From a virus, in the IMG/VR virus record IMGVR_UViG_3300042905_005950, positions 1 to 26,332 of that record: 26,332 nt of DNA; one strand, given 5' to 3'. Position 1 is the stretch's first letter, and each line of letters begins with the position of its first letter. The translations under genes and the position numbers were made by a program. Below the pieces are notes generated by a model. The model was not told the DNA's origin. It saw only the letters and a list, made by a program, of their open reading frames with translations, and made no database searches. Shown piece after piece: positions 18,588 to 26,332 of the stretch.

Positions 18588-19468
18588 AATACTTTAGCTT
18601 AGTACCTTCACTCGATTACCAGTTCCCTGACGGAAAATTTTTGTCTACCAAAAATATTTTTATTCGTCCAAATATAGCGATTAGCGAAGAATTCGATCCA
18701 AATTCAAATAAGTTTATGATCGAAGATGCAAAAAGTCCAGATAATGTAGCAAAAGAATTCTATTCAGACCCTAATCTGTTCTGGACTCTTCTGCTCACAA
18801 ATGACATAATAGATTACTATAAGGACTGGCCACTGTCATATTCTGGCTGGGAAGAGGAACAGTACGAAGTCAATTCAGAATTTATAATTTACAGCAAATA
18901 TATCATGGATATAGAGGTTGGAGATTTGGTCTGTAAATATCTTCCGGGAGAGGATGTGAATTTTGACAGGACGAATTTTGGAGTTGTGACAGCATTCGAT
19001 TCTTTCTACAGGACATTTGATGTCAATATAGCAGAAGGCCAACTCAAGAAAGACGATGAAATAATAGTATTAAGAAAAAATGGACTTCGTTACGATGTTA
19101 TAAACACACCGAATGGTGAAGAATATCAGACAATTTTGAAAATAGCTCAAAAATTGGAGTCGGTGTTTGTTTTTGAAAAGAAAGATGATTTGAGTGGTTA
19201 TTACGGAGGGGTTTCTCCATATTATTCCATAAATGGTGAAATAATAGATGATACAGTCACTGATCTTTCATTGTACACCGATACCATTCTTTGGAAGTAT
19301 ATAAACGATTCTTTGCCGAACAACTACAAAATTATCACCTTCAAGCAAAATAAAGAGAATGAGTGGACTTTCAAAAGAAATCTGACAGTGATTCCAAAAA
19401 CAAAAGTCAATCAGGTTCTAACGGCAACTATATCATCGATAGAAAATCAGAAGGCAGTGTTTGAATGA
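18584..19468 (+). CDS. 53: gp53-like baseplate wedge protein
   Basis: A 294-residue protein whose first 120 residues match the gp53 family: a LDYQFPDGKFLSTKNIFIRPN opening, then DAKSPDNVAKEFYSDPNLFWTLLLTNDIIDYYKDWPLS, the classic Y.dp.lfW.il.aNni.dp..dWPls motif (a LysM-like fold). The family name in Pfam is phage base plate wedge protein 53. In T4, gp53 clamps neighbouring wedges together around the hub. T4 gp53 is 196 residues; here an extra C-terminal region from about 170 on has two beta-rich blocks. It overlaps both neighbours by ATGA, so the three genes are probably translationally coupled. Confidence 0.92.
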   Translation: MKYFSLVPSLDYQFPDGKFLSTKNIFIRPNIAISEEFDPNSNKFMIEDAKSPDNVAKEFYSDPNLFWTLLLTNDIIDYYKDWPLSYSGWEEEQYEVNSEFIIYSKYIMDIEVGDLVCKYLPGEDVNFDRTNFGVVTAFDSFYRTFDVNIAEGQLKKDDEIIVLRKNGLRYDVINTPNGEEYQTILKIAQKLESVFVFEKKDDLSGYYGGVSPYYSINGEIIDDTVTDLSLYTDTILWKYINDSLPNNYKIITFKQNKENEWTFKRNLTVIPKTKVNQVLTATISSIENQKAVFE

Positions 19469-22400
19469 GAGTAAAACCTTTTCGTATAGTAAAAACTGAG
19501 CTTGTCAATCTCAACACCGGTGACATCAAAAAATTGAGTCAATATGGGGCTGGGGATTCAGATACAGATTTGGTATCGTTAACAATCAAGGAAAGTATGT
19601 TTTCTCCTTCTCTTGAGGGAGAAGCTGTCATTCGAGACTATTCTACCACAATTGAAGAGTTAAACATTTCGATAGGAAATTATGACACTCTTCGTGTTAC
19701 TCTTGAGCAGGTTGGTGAAAATGAATATGGAATGAGCGAATCAAAGATCCTAGTTGTAGATCTTTCGATTTATGCTTTCTCTCAAGAAACAAGTGAAGCC
19801 GAGATCCAGATAGGAAAAGTGAATATTGCTCGTCTTATCAGTTTGAAATTGGCTTCCAAAGAACATTATTTGCTAAATTACAATTTCTTTGATTTCATGG
19901 ATGATGATAAGGTGATGAAGATTTCTTATGCACCGAGCGAAGAAGAACAGCAAAGAAGTGGTGGAGCAAGCGGTGACAATAAAGGAATGGTTCAATACCT
20001 GATCGATAGAATGGGTGCATTGACAACGAGCCAAGGCGGTTCGGCTGGAGTAAAATCTCTTCCGCTCATAGCAGACAATACGGCAAACTGGGTGTGGTTG
20101 AAAAAGAGTCATAATTTTTACCCTTGGGGAAAGTTCATAAAGCCACCGAGACTGTCTCAGATGATGCAGTTGTTGGCAGAAAATGCCGTTGACGGCACAA
20201 ATAACAATGCTGTCAATTTTTTCTTTTGGCAAAATCTTGAAAACTGGAATTTTAGATCAGTCGAGAGTATAATCACAGAATATAAAACTCAAAAGAAAGA
20301 AGAAATCAAAACATATTACATCTCTCCCGTGATGAACAGAGGAGACTCGATCAGAAGCTTGGAGTCTGGTTCAGATGATGAAATTCATGTCTCTTCTTAT
20401 GAAGAGACAGATTTCTTTGATTTGCTGAGATCATATGCATTCGGTTCACTGTATACATTCGTGGAGCCAAAATATGGAGAAGATCCATATGCCAGATATC
20501 TTGATGTTCAGGGTGGACACATTTATCAAGATATTTACTATGATTATTTCGAAGATGGAACAAGATGGCAAAAGATTGAAGGTGAGCCAAAAGTTTATGC
20601 TCAAATGGGAAGTGAACCGAATAAATTTATTCAGAATGTCGGACAGAATCTTATAGCCGATACCAAATATGGTTACTTCTCCCCCAACTTTTTCAATAAG
20701 GAAAAGAAGGTTGCTTGGGAGTATAAGGGATACGAATATTCCAACAGGGATGAAGAGGAATTGTGGCAAACTCAGTTTGACATCACCGACATGCGGGGAG
20801 AAGAACTGAAGATAATTCAGGAAAAGATCAAAAAGCCCCTGAAAAAGAAAAAAGAAGAATACGCCAAGAAAAAGAACCTCAAAGAAAAGTGGAAAGTTTA
20901 TAAATGCTCTATCTGTTGTGCGGGCGATGTGGACTCTAAAGGTGTTGTTATAGAAGGTGCATCCGGTGCATCTGGAGCAGTGTCGGGATTCAGTGGTTTC
21001 TCCGATCCAAGATTTGAAAAGTCTTTCAATCTAAGAAACGACGGGGCTCTTTCAAATTATGAAATAGTGGCAGCAGGGTCCTTCACGGATACCATAAACT
21101 TCGATGCAGCAAAAGTCGGTGTCGGATTTACAGGATTCGGTTATAGTGCAGACGGGACCACCTTGACCGATGAACAAGGAAATCCGATTGTTCAGACCTT
21201 CCAAAATGAATGGACTCGAAGCGGAATGACTTTGAGCTATAATTTGAATGAATCCCCATACAATCTAAGCATGGGTGAGTTCTTCAATCTTGAACAGAAT
21301 CCTGACAATTTCGTGACTTATCGTTTTGATCTGGAAATCAAGAGACATGAGAAATTGAAGCAGATATTGGAAACCAATATCGCTACTCGAAACATAAGAA
21401 AGCAAAAGTATCAATCGGCTTTGGCTGGATATACCGCAGCGTATGTTGACCGAAATGATACATGCTTGACTGCTGGCTGCACTGGTTATTGCTTGTGCCC
21501 GACTGAATATCCTGAAACAGTAAAAGCGAAAGTTGATTTCGTGGTCGGTGCTCACGATGCTCTGAGTGGACACGAAGAGCAAATCATCGCACAGATCGAT
21601 CCGATGATTGAGAAACTAAAGGCACTCAAGGCAGAGTTCCTTTCTTTGTATAGCACCTATTGGTCCAGAAAGGCTTTCTTCTTCTCGCGAGACATTGATT
21701 TCTCGTTCTTGAAATCAGGAAATAATTTATTCAATATTAAGAGTATTACGCGCAGAAAAATAGCGACAAGCAAATATGCACCATTTGCCGTCAGAAAATC
21801 AATAGGTGGAACTTCAGGATATCCGTTGAAGATTAATGAGCCTTATGGAGGATGCGGTGGAACAGAATGGTATCCTTATGATATTCAAAGAGATGTAAAT
21901 AGTACTAGTGAAGATTCAGTACCGATAACATCTCCCTATGCTCCTGGTATAGATGTCACTAAACTTGGAGATACTGGAGCTTATCCATATTATGACAGAT
22001 ATTATAGTAGAACAATAAAAAAATCTGATTTCTGGGAATCATTCGAATCACCATTTGCAAATTTTCCATACTCAGAAGCACAGAATGAAAAAGCAAAGGG
22101 ACCGATTTGGTATCGAAACTGGCTTGTCAATTATGAAATAACTTTGATAAAACCACCATGTCTCAACCGCAAACCGCCATGTTTTGAAGGTGATTGTTCT
22201 TGTGATGAAATAGTGCTTCCCATGAGAATGCATTTCGAAACATTTGCAAACGGAGAAACTGCGGACATTCTAACCATGTCCGCAAAAATAAAAGATTATG
22301 CATTTACTCAACTGTCTAAAAATTGTGATGGATGTAGAATAAGAATAACTTCCGCATTCCCTTCATCTGATGTGAAATTATACCATCCGTGGGCAGCAGA

Positions 22401-24600
22401 TGAATTGGGCAAGACTTTCAGTTATGTTGATTACAAAAAATCTTCAAGTTTCTTTAACGATGTTCTTGATTTTAGGGGGACAACTGGTTATCCTCCTCAT
22501 ATGCTTTTAGAAGGCGAAGAAAGTTATATCAGAGTAGAATTCAAGACCCCCATCGGGCAGGAAACACTAAAAGACTTTCCGGAAGGATTTAATGACACTT
22601 ATGGAAGTGAATATTTCCTCCCATACATTGTTCTTGCCACTGCTGGTCCTTTCGGTAGTCAATCTGCAAGAACCAATATTTCGGTAATCGGTCAAGATCC
22701 ATATGGCTTCGATCTTGCAGTTAAGAAAATTAAAAATAGAGACGATTTTGCTGGAATGAACTTGATGTACACCGATGGAGAAAGACTTTTTGCTTTTAGA
22801 GACTCAGATGGAGATACAATTTATCCTGACGAAGGAGCCCCATTCAATTTTATAGAACCATTTTCTACATCATCATCTTGGCTAAAGACATCACAAAATT
22901 CCTTGTTCTATAAGCCAAAGGACGGAATTGCCGATCTTTTCGTTCCGAATGGAATTCAAGATGTTTTCATGGCATCCAGACTTGAAAGATCATTGCCAGC
23001 GAAAACTTGGTGGGATCTTTGGGTTTCCCTTCCCCCAATTGCGGTAGCAACTTTCTATAATAGATGGGATGTTCTTGGAACATCTGGTGGTTCATTGGTC
23101 CCGAATGTAGAATCAGGAATCACATATCAAGGCGTTGCGTTCTACGACAACAATTCTATTGTTGCCGAACCAGTGACATGGACAGGGGATGGATGCTCGG
23201 GTGGATGTTCGGAAGATCCGCCGTGGCCATTGTTCCTCCAGCCCGATACAGAGCAGATAATCACGGGAGCATTCCCATCAAATGTCGCAGCGACCATTGC
23301 TGAGGATATACTAGAATCATCGGCTTCGCTTGGAGATTTCGACACGGTTCTTATTCCGGGAATGTCCGGGGCATCTGGTATGTCTGGAAATCCGGCATTA
23401 ATTCTTCCCAGAGATCCATCAAACTATGTTTATAGATTCGCAGAATTCCCCCATATAGTTGGAATTGGTCCAACACAAGGAGCGTCTGGAGAAGGTGAAC
23501 TTAAGGGAATAACATCGGCTGTTGGAGGAAAAAATTACCCTGTCATATCATATCCTATCGGAACATTGATATGGGGTAAATTCTTGCCGGGTGGATCGGC
23601 GGGCGTGACCATGAGTTTCGATCTTGAAACATATGGTTTCAGTGGAGAAAAGAACTACAAAGACTACAATGTTGTTCATCGCTGGGATATGTCCAGAAAG
23701 ACCCAATATGGATTAGTCTCGTTGAGCTCAGACTCTATGCCTTCCCTTCTTTCGCTCATAGGAGGAGTCGGTGGGCAGATCGAGGAGATTCAGGAATATC
23801 AGAGATGGGTTTCAAACAAACTCATCGACTGGTTCCAGAACACCATTTTTGACAACAATTTTGCCGGTCAATTCGTAGTTCTCTCCAAACAAGGGGGCTC
23901 TTGCAAGGGCTATCCCTGCATGAATCCAGAGGGCTTCCCGGGCATTGAGGGCTGTCCGGCGAACGATCCTCTATGCAACTGTCCCTGCCAAGGAGCATCT
24001 GGAAACAAAGGCAAGCTCATGTCCAGCTATCTTATTGGAAGCACTGGAATGCCACCAGATGCCGTTCTTCGTCCAGACCTCATGGATATTGTTGACAGCC
24101 GATTCTTTGGTGTGACCTTTGCCCCGACCGGTTCTTATGGTCCAGAACCATCTTCTCTTGAGCTTGAGATTCTTGAGAAAGAACTCTCGGAATGTGAGTT
24201 AATCAAGAAAAATCTTGGAGAACAATGGTTAGGGTGTGTATGGGATAAACCAGATAGCCCGTACAATTGTAGTTGTCCAAATATCGGCAGAAGATTCCCG
24301 GATTACATGAAGTATAACAGGACATATTCAACTTTCTGGGGAACACCTCTTGCTGCGCCTCTGCTCAGAACCGCTCAGATGGCACTGTTGAATTCAAATA
24401 AGATAAGTATTACGGTTCCGGGAGATTTGGATATTAAGGCTGGCCAGATTATTAGTGTAGAAAGCCGAAATGTTCAAAACAAGAGATTCCGTGGAAAATG
24501 GCTTGTGACCACGATTAACAGATTCTTCAACCGTGCATACCATATGATGACTTTGACTCTATCCAGAGAGGGCGGTGTAGGGGAGCAAAGAAGGAATTAA
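19465..24600 (+). CDS. Giant baseplate hub protein with gp27-like ends and a Cys-rich insert
   Basis: A 1711-residue protein. The N-terminus (MRVKPFRIVKTELVN..., VSLTIKESMFSPSLEGEAVIRD, IGNYDTLRVTLEQ, residues 1-230) and the C-terminus (KISITVPGDLDIKAGQIISV, GKWLVTTINRFFNRAYHMMTLTLSREG, 1630-1705) have the pattern of gp27/gpD-type hub domains that bind the tube and the spike. T4 gp27 is 391 residues, so well over 1000 residues are inserted. The insert has Lys-rich helices (about 445-480), GASGASGAVSGFSGFS (about 497-512), Cys clusters (about 480, 667-678, 900-915, 1244-1249, 1480-1511, 1593-1607) and a further GMSGASGMSG near 1298. No gp5-type lysozyme motif is seen. It is coupled to gp53 by ATGA and followed by gp25. 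Confidence 0.85.
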   Translation: MRVKPFRIVKTELVNLNTGDIKKLSQYGAGDSDTDLVSLTIKESMFSPSLEGEAVIRDYSTTIEELNISIGNYDTLRVTLEQVGENEYGMSESKILVVDLSIYAFSQETSEAEIQIGKVNIARLISLKLASKEHYLLNYNFFDFMDDDKVMKISYAPSEEEQQRSGGASGDNKGMVQYLIDRMGALTTSQGGSAGVKSLPLIADNTANWVWLKKSHNFYPWGKFIKPPRLSQMMQLLAENAVDGTNNNAVNFFFWQNLENWNFRSVESIITEYKTQKKEEIKTYYISPVMNRGDSIRSLESGSDDEIHVSSYEETDFFDLLRSYAFGSLYTFVEPKYGEDPYARYLDVQGGHIYQDIYYDYFEDGTRWQKIEGEPKVYAQMGSEPNKFIQNVGQNLIADTKYGYFSPNFFNKEKKVAWEYKGYEYSNRDEEELWQTQFDITDMRGEELKIIQEKIKKPLKKKKEEYAKKKNLKEKWKVYKCSICCAGDVDSKGVVIEGASGASGAVSGFSGFSDPRFEKSFNLRNDGALSNYEIVAAGSFTDTINFDAAKVGVGFTGFGYSADGTTLTDEQGNPIVQTFQNEWTRSGMTLSYNLNESPYNLSMGEFFNLEQNPDNFVTYRFDLEIKRHEKLKQILETNIATRNIRKQKYQSALAGYTAAYVDRNDTCLTAGCTGYCLCPTEYPETVKAKVDFVVGAHDALSGHEEQIIAQIDPMIEKLKALKAEFLSLYSTYWSRKAFFFSRDIDFSFLKSGNNLFNIKSITRRKIATSKYAPFAVRKSIGGTSGYPLKINEPYGGCGGTEWYPYDIQRDVNSTSEDSVPITSPYAPGIDVTKLGDTGAYPYYDRYYSRTIKKSDFWESFESPFANFPYSEAQNEKAKGPIWYRNWLVNYEITLIKPPCLNRKPPCFEGDCSCDEIVLPMRMHFETFANGETADILTMSAKIKDYAFTQLSKNCDGCRIRITSAFPSSDVKLYHPWAADELGKTFSYVDYKKSSSFFNDVLDFRGTTGYPPHMLLEGEESYIRVEFKTPIGQETLKDFPEGFNDTYGSEYFLPYIVLATAGPFGSQSARTNISVIGQDPYGFDLAVKKIKNRDDFAGMNLMYTDGERLFAFRDSDGDTIYPDEGAPFNFIEPFSTSSSWLKTSQNSLFYKPKDGIADLFVPNGIQDVFMASRLERSLPAKTWWDLWVSLPPIAVATFYNRWDVLGTSGGSLVPNVESGITYQGVAFYDNNSIVAEPVTWTGDGCSGGCSEDPPWPLFLQPDTEQIITGAFPSNVAATIAEDILESSASLGDFDTVLIPGMSGASGMSGNPALILPRDPSNYVYRFAEFPHIVGIGPTQGASGEGELKGITSAVGGKNYPVISYPIGTLIWGKFLPGGSAGVTMSFDLETYGFSGEKNYKDYNVVHRWDMSRKTQYGLVSLSSDSMPSLLSLIGGVGGQIEEIQEYQRWVSNKLIDWFQNTIFDNNFAGQFVVLSKQGGSCKGYPCMNPEGFPGIEGCPANDPLCNCPCQGASGNKGKLMSSYLIGSTGMPPDAVLRPDLMDIVDSRFFGVTFAPTGSYGPEPSSLELEILEKELSECELIKKNLGEQWLGCVWDKPDSPYNCSCPNIGRRFPDYMKYNRTYSTFWGTPLAAPLLRTAQMALLNSNKISITVPGDLDIKAGQIISVESRNVQNKRFRGKWLVTTINRFFNRAYHMMTLTLSREGGVGEQRRN

Positions 24601-24603
24601 CAT

Positions 24604-25008
24604 ATGCAATACAAACCAGATCTAAAAAAATTCAAGGATGTCGATTTAGGATTCGGCAAAAACGATCTGACCAACGATCTGAAGACCAGAAATGGGCTTC
24701 CGTCCATTTCACAATCGATAAAAAATATCGTTTTGACTTCCCCGGGAGAGAGGCCATTTTCTGATTTTGGATTTGGTATTTATGCATATTTTTGGGAAAA
24801 TGACACGGTAGATACATTCATAGCGATGAAGACAAAAATAGCATCTGCAATCAATTTGTATGAACCTAGAGTAAAAGTCAATTCAAATGACATCACAATA
24901 ATCAAAAAAGCAGGGAACTCTATCGAAATAAATATCAGGTATAGACTTTCCGAAGATTTGACCCAGACCACCACACAAAACCTTTCAATAGTAGTCACCG
25001 AGGCATAA
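24604..25008 (+). CDS. 25: gp25-like baseplate wedge protein
   Basis: A 134-residue protein of the GPW/gp25 family (T4 gp25 is 132 residues). Family hallmarks: DLGFGKNDLTNDL near the start, SISQSIKNIVLTSPGERPFSDFGFG (34-58), and the strongly conserved E-P-R-V (87-90) in NLYEPRVKVNS, followed by paired strands INIRYRLS and TQNLSIVVTEA. The family is also called gp25-like lysozyme, but its role is structural: with gp6 and gp53 it forms the wedge core that starts sheath polymerisation. AAGGA lies 8 bases upstream. It abuts the gp6 start directly. Confidence 0.95.
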   Translation: MQYKPDLKKFKDVDLGFGKNDLTNDLKTRNGLPSISQSIKNIVLTSPGERPFSDFGFGIYAYFWENDTVDTFIAMKTKIASAINLYEPRVKVNSNDITIIKKAGNSIEINIRYRLSEDLTQTTTQNLSIVVTEA

Positions 25009-26332
25009 ATGGCCGAAAACATAAACATCTCAGATCTAAGCTTTGAAGGAATAAGACAATCCCTCGTTGATTATTTGAAGGGACAGAACACCCTCACCGA
25101 TTACGATTTTGAGGGATCGGCAATAAGAACCATAATCGATCTATTGGCATATAACACCTTTTATTATGGCTATTATGCAAATATGATCTCAAATGAGATG
25201 TTCTTAGATACGGCAAAACTAGAGAATTCAATGATTTCTCTAACCAAGCCTCTAGGATATGTTGTTCCAAAATATTATTCATCAAGGTCCTCGATTCGCT
25301 TGTCGAATCTAACAGTATCATCTACAACTTTATCCCGATTCTCGATTTTCAAGGGATTTTCGGTTTCTGGTAGACCATACTTTTTCTATACGATCAAACC
25401 AGTCACCATATCGAATAACAATGGTGTCGGACAAACTGAATACTTTGATATTTTTGAAGGACGAACTGTCACCAAACGCCAACTGGTAACTGTGAATACC
25501 ACAACACAGAGTTTTGTTCTAGAAGGCGAGAGAATCGACCCAAGAACCATAATAATCGAAGTACAGGAATCAGAAGGTGAACCATATAATGAATGGCTAA
25601 ACTTCCTGAACAATCCAGATTCTATTGTGGGACCGAACACGGAAATATTCTTTGTTGAGAGAACCAAGACTGGATACAGGGTAAATTTCGGAAAACAAAC
25701 ATCCAGTGACATAAGCTCTGCAAACACAGGAAAAATGATCGAGCAGGGAAACAAAGTTTATGTTTCCTATCTGACATCTTCAGGAGAAGATGCAAACCAG
25801 ATATCAAGCTTCCAGTTTGTTTCTGACGGATCCAATCTATCGGTAGGAACACCGACCACTTTGACCACCGTATTGTATCCTAGCAAAAACGGTGTCTCCA
25901 CCCCGAATCTCGATGAAATTCGATTCTTTGCTCCGAAATCATTCGCAAAACAAAATCGTCTTGTGACAAAAGGCGATTACTACGCAATGCTAAACGAGCT
26001 CGGTTATGGTTCCGGAAATAGCAATCCTGACTTCACATACAAAGTTTTCGGTGGAGAAGAAGCGACTCCTCCTGTCTACGGAAGAGTTTTCGTGAGCCTT
26101 ATTGATTTGAACTTGACAGACAATCTTGACTTTACCCAAACAGAAGAAATCAATCAAATACTTTCTGTTCTCAAGAATAAGTCCGTGGTTTCGATTCTTC
26201 CTGAATATATTCCACCAGTCGAATATCAAGTTTCTTTGACGATAACCGGATCTCTACCGGGAGCAGATAATTCCCAAATAATCGCAGCAAGAGAAGCCAT
26301 CAAGAGTAGATTGATTTCTACTTATGGCACAA
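25009..26332 (+). CDS. 6: gp6-like baseplate wedge protein, 5' part
   Basis: The ATG at 25009 follows the gp25 stop without a gap, with GAGG about 6 bases upstream; the frame stays open to the window end (441 codons seen; T4 gp6 is 660 residues). Conserved N-terminal family features: an opening helix IRQSLVDYLKGQ, DYDFEGSAIRTIIDLLAYNTFYYGYYANMISNEMFLDTAKL (about 30-70), then SLTKPLGYVVPKYYSS. Further on come a Baseplate_J-like segment (KTGYRVNFGKQTSSD) and SFAKQNRLVTKGDYYAMLNE (the F-...-a..R.VT..DY pattern). gp6 dimers form the inner ring of the baseplate. It continues the order 48-53-hub-25-6. Confidence 0.95.
   Translation, partial: MAENINISDLSFEGIRQSLVDYLKGQNTLTDYDFEGSAIRTIIDLLAYNTFYYGYYANMISNEMFLDTAKLENSMISLTKPLGYVVPKYYSSRSSIRLSNLTVSSTTLSRFSIFKGFSVSGRPYFFYTIKPVTISNNNGVGQTEYFDIFEGRTVTKRQLVTVNTTTQSFVLEGERIDPRTIIIEVQESEGEPYNEWLNFLNNPDSIVGPNTEIFFVERTKTGYRVNFGKQTSSDISSANTGKMIEQGNKVYVSYLTSSGEDANQISSFQFVSDGSNLSVGTPTTLTTVLYPSKNGVSTPNLDEIRFFAPKSFAKQNRLVTKGDYYAMLNELGYGSGNSNPDFTYKVFGGEEATPPVYGRVFVSLIDLNLTDNLDFTQTEEINQILSVLKNKSVVSILPEYIPPVEYQVSLTITGSLPGADNSQIIAAREAIKSRLISTYGT

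Noticed and set aside
1-26332. CRISPR arrays, insertion sequences, integrase or attachment sites
   Set aside because: No regularly spaced direct repeats, no transposase or integrase motifs and no terminal inverted repeats were seen; the tRNAs lack adjacent duplicated 3' segments.

Overview
The window looks like part of the genome of a T4-like contractile-tailed phage (myovirus, Caudoviricetes) infecting a Gram-negative, probably aquatic, bacterium. Recognisable T4-type genes are gp33 (late transcription co-activator), gp32 (ssDNA-binding protein), gp26 (PF12322 type), a tail-tube-fold protein, gp4 (head completion), gp48-like, gp53, a gp27-like hub protein, gp25 and gp6. Small genes typical of marine and cyanophage-like T4 relatives, a dispersed tRNA set, start/stop overlaps (ATGA, TGATG, TAATG) and late-promoter-like TAAATA boxes fit this. 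A phage-encoded beta-barrel protein with a signal peptide points to a host with an outer membrane. All family calls are from motif recognition by eye; no search was run.

Layout. 1-1217: C-terminal end of a large unknown protein. 1341-2309: basic multi-module protein under a late-like box. 2330-5248: early/accessory block with an HTH protein, a small-gene operon (Sm-like, dCMP-deaminase-like and SH3-like proteins), tRNA-Gln, tRNA-Ile(UAU), a SpoU RNA methyltransferase and tiny ORFs. 5226-6297: self-contained cassette (promoter, leader hairpin, outer-membrane-like protein, small membrane protein, strong terminator). 6301-9644 (minus): a 1058-residue cysteine-rich protein with a coupled small gene. 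9682-11768 (plus): promoter, an odd tRNA-Arg-like gene, tRNA-Gly, a two-TM protein, tRNA-Glu, an unknown gene, tRNA-Asn, an FkbM methyltransferase and a terminator. 11767-14147 (minus): two probable virion proteins. 14199-15480 (plus): gp33 then gp32, each with its own promoter. 15405-17804 (minus): gp4, tail-tube-like, gp26-like and a small tail protein. 17814-26332 (plus): baseplate operon gp48-like, gp53, a 1711-residue hub, gp25 and gp6 (cut by the window edge).

The strongest new observation is on the minus strand at the end of the gp26-like gene. A canonical -1 slippery heptamer (T TTT TTC) lies 5 nt before a 16-bp long-range stem. The -1 frame is open for 60 more codons, encodes a plausible conserved small domain, and lacks a credible start codon of its own. 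With the tail-tube-like gene directly upstream, this is the arrangement of a G/GT tail-assembly chaperone, here in a T4-type gp26 locus.

Two promoter classes can be read. Early or host-type promoters have a TTGACn -35, a 16-17 bp spacer and a TGn-extended -10 (2330, 4222, 5226, 9682, 14437; 14199 has only the extended -10). Late-type TAAATA boxes occur at 1326, 9889, 11051 and 11701, and on the minus strand at 17472 and 17871. Several genes (gp33, 1341, 4334, 10309) have no Shine-Dalgarno sequence and may be leaderless or use 5' ends made by tRNA processing.
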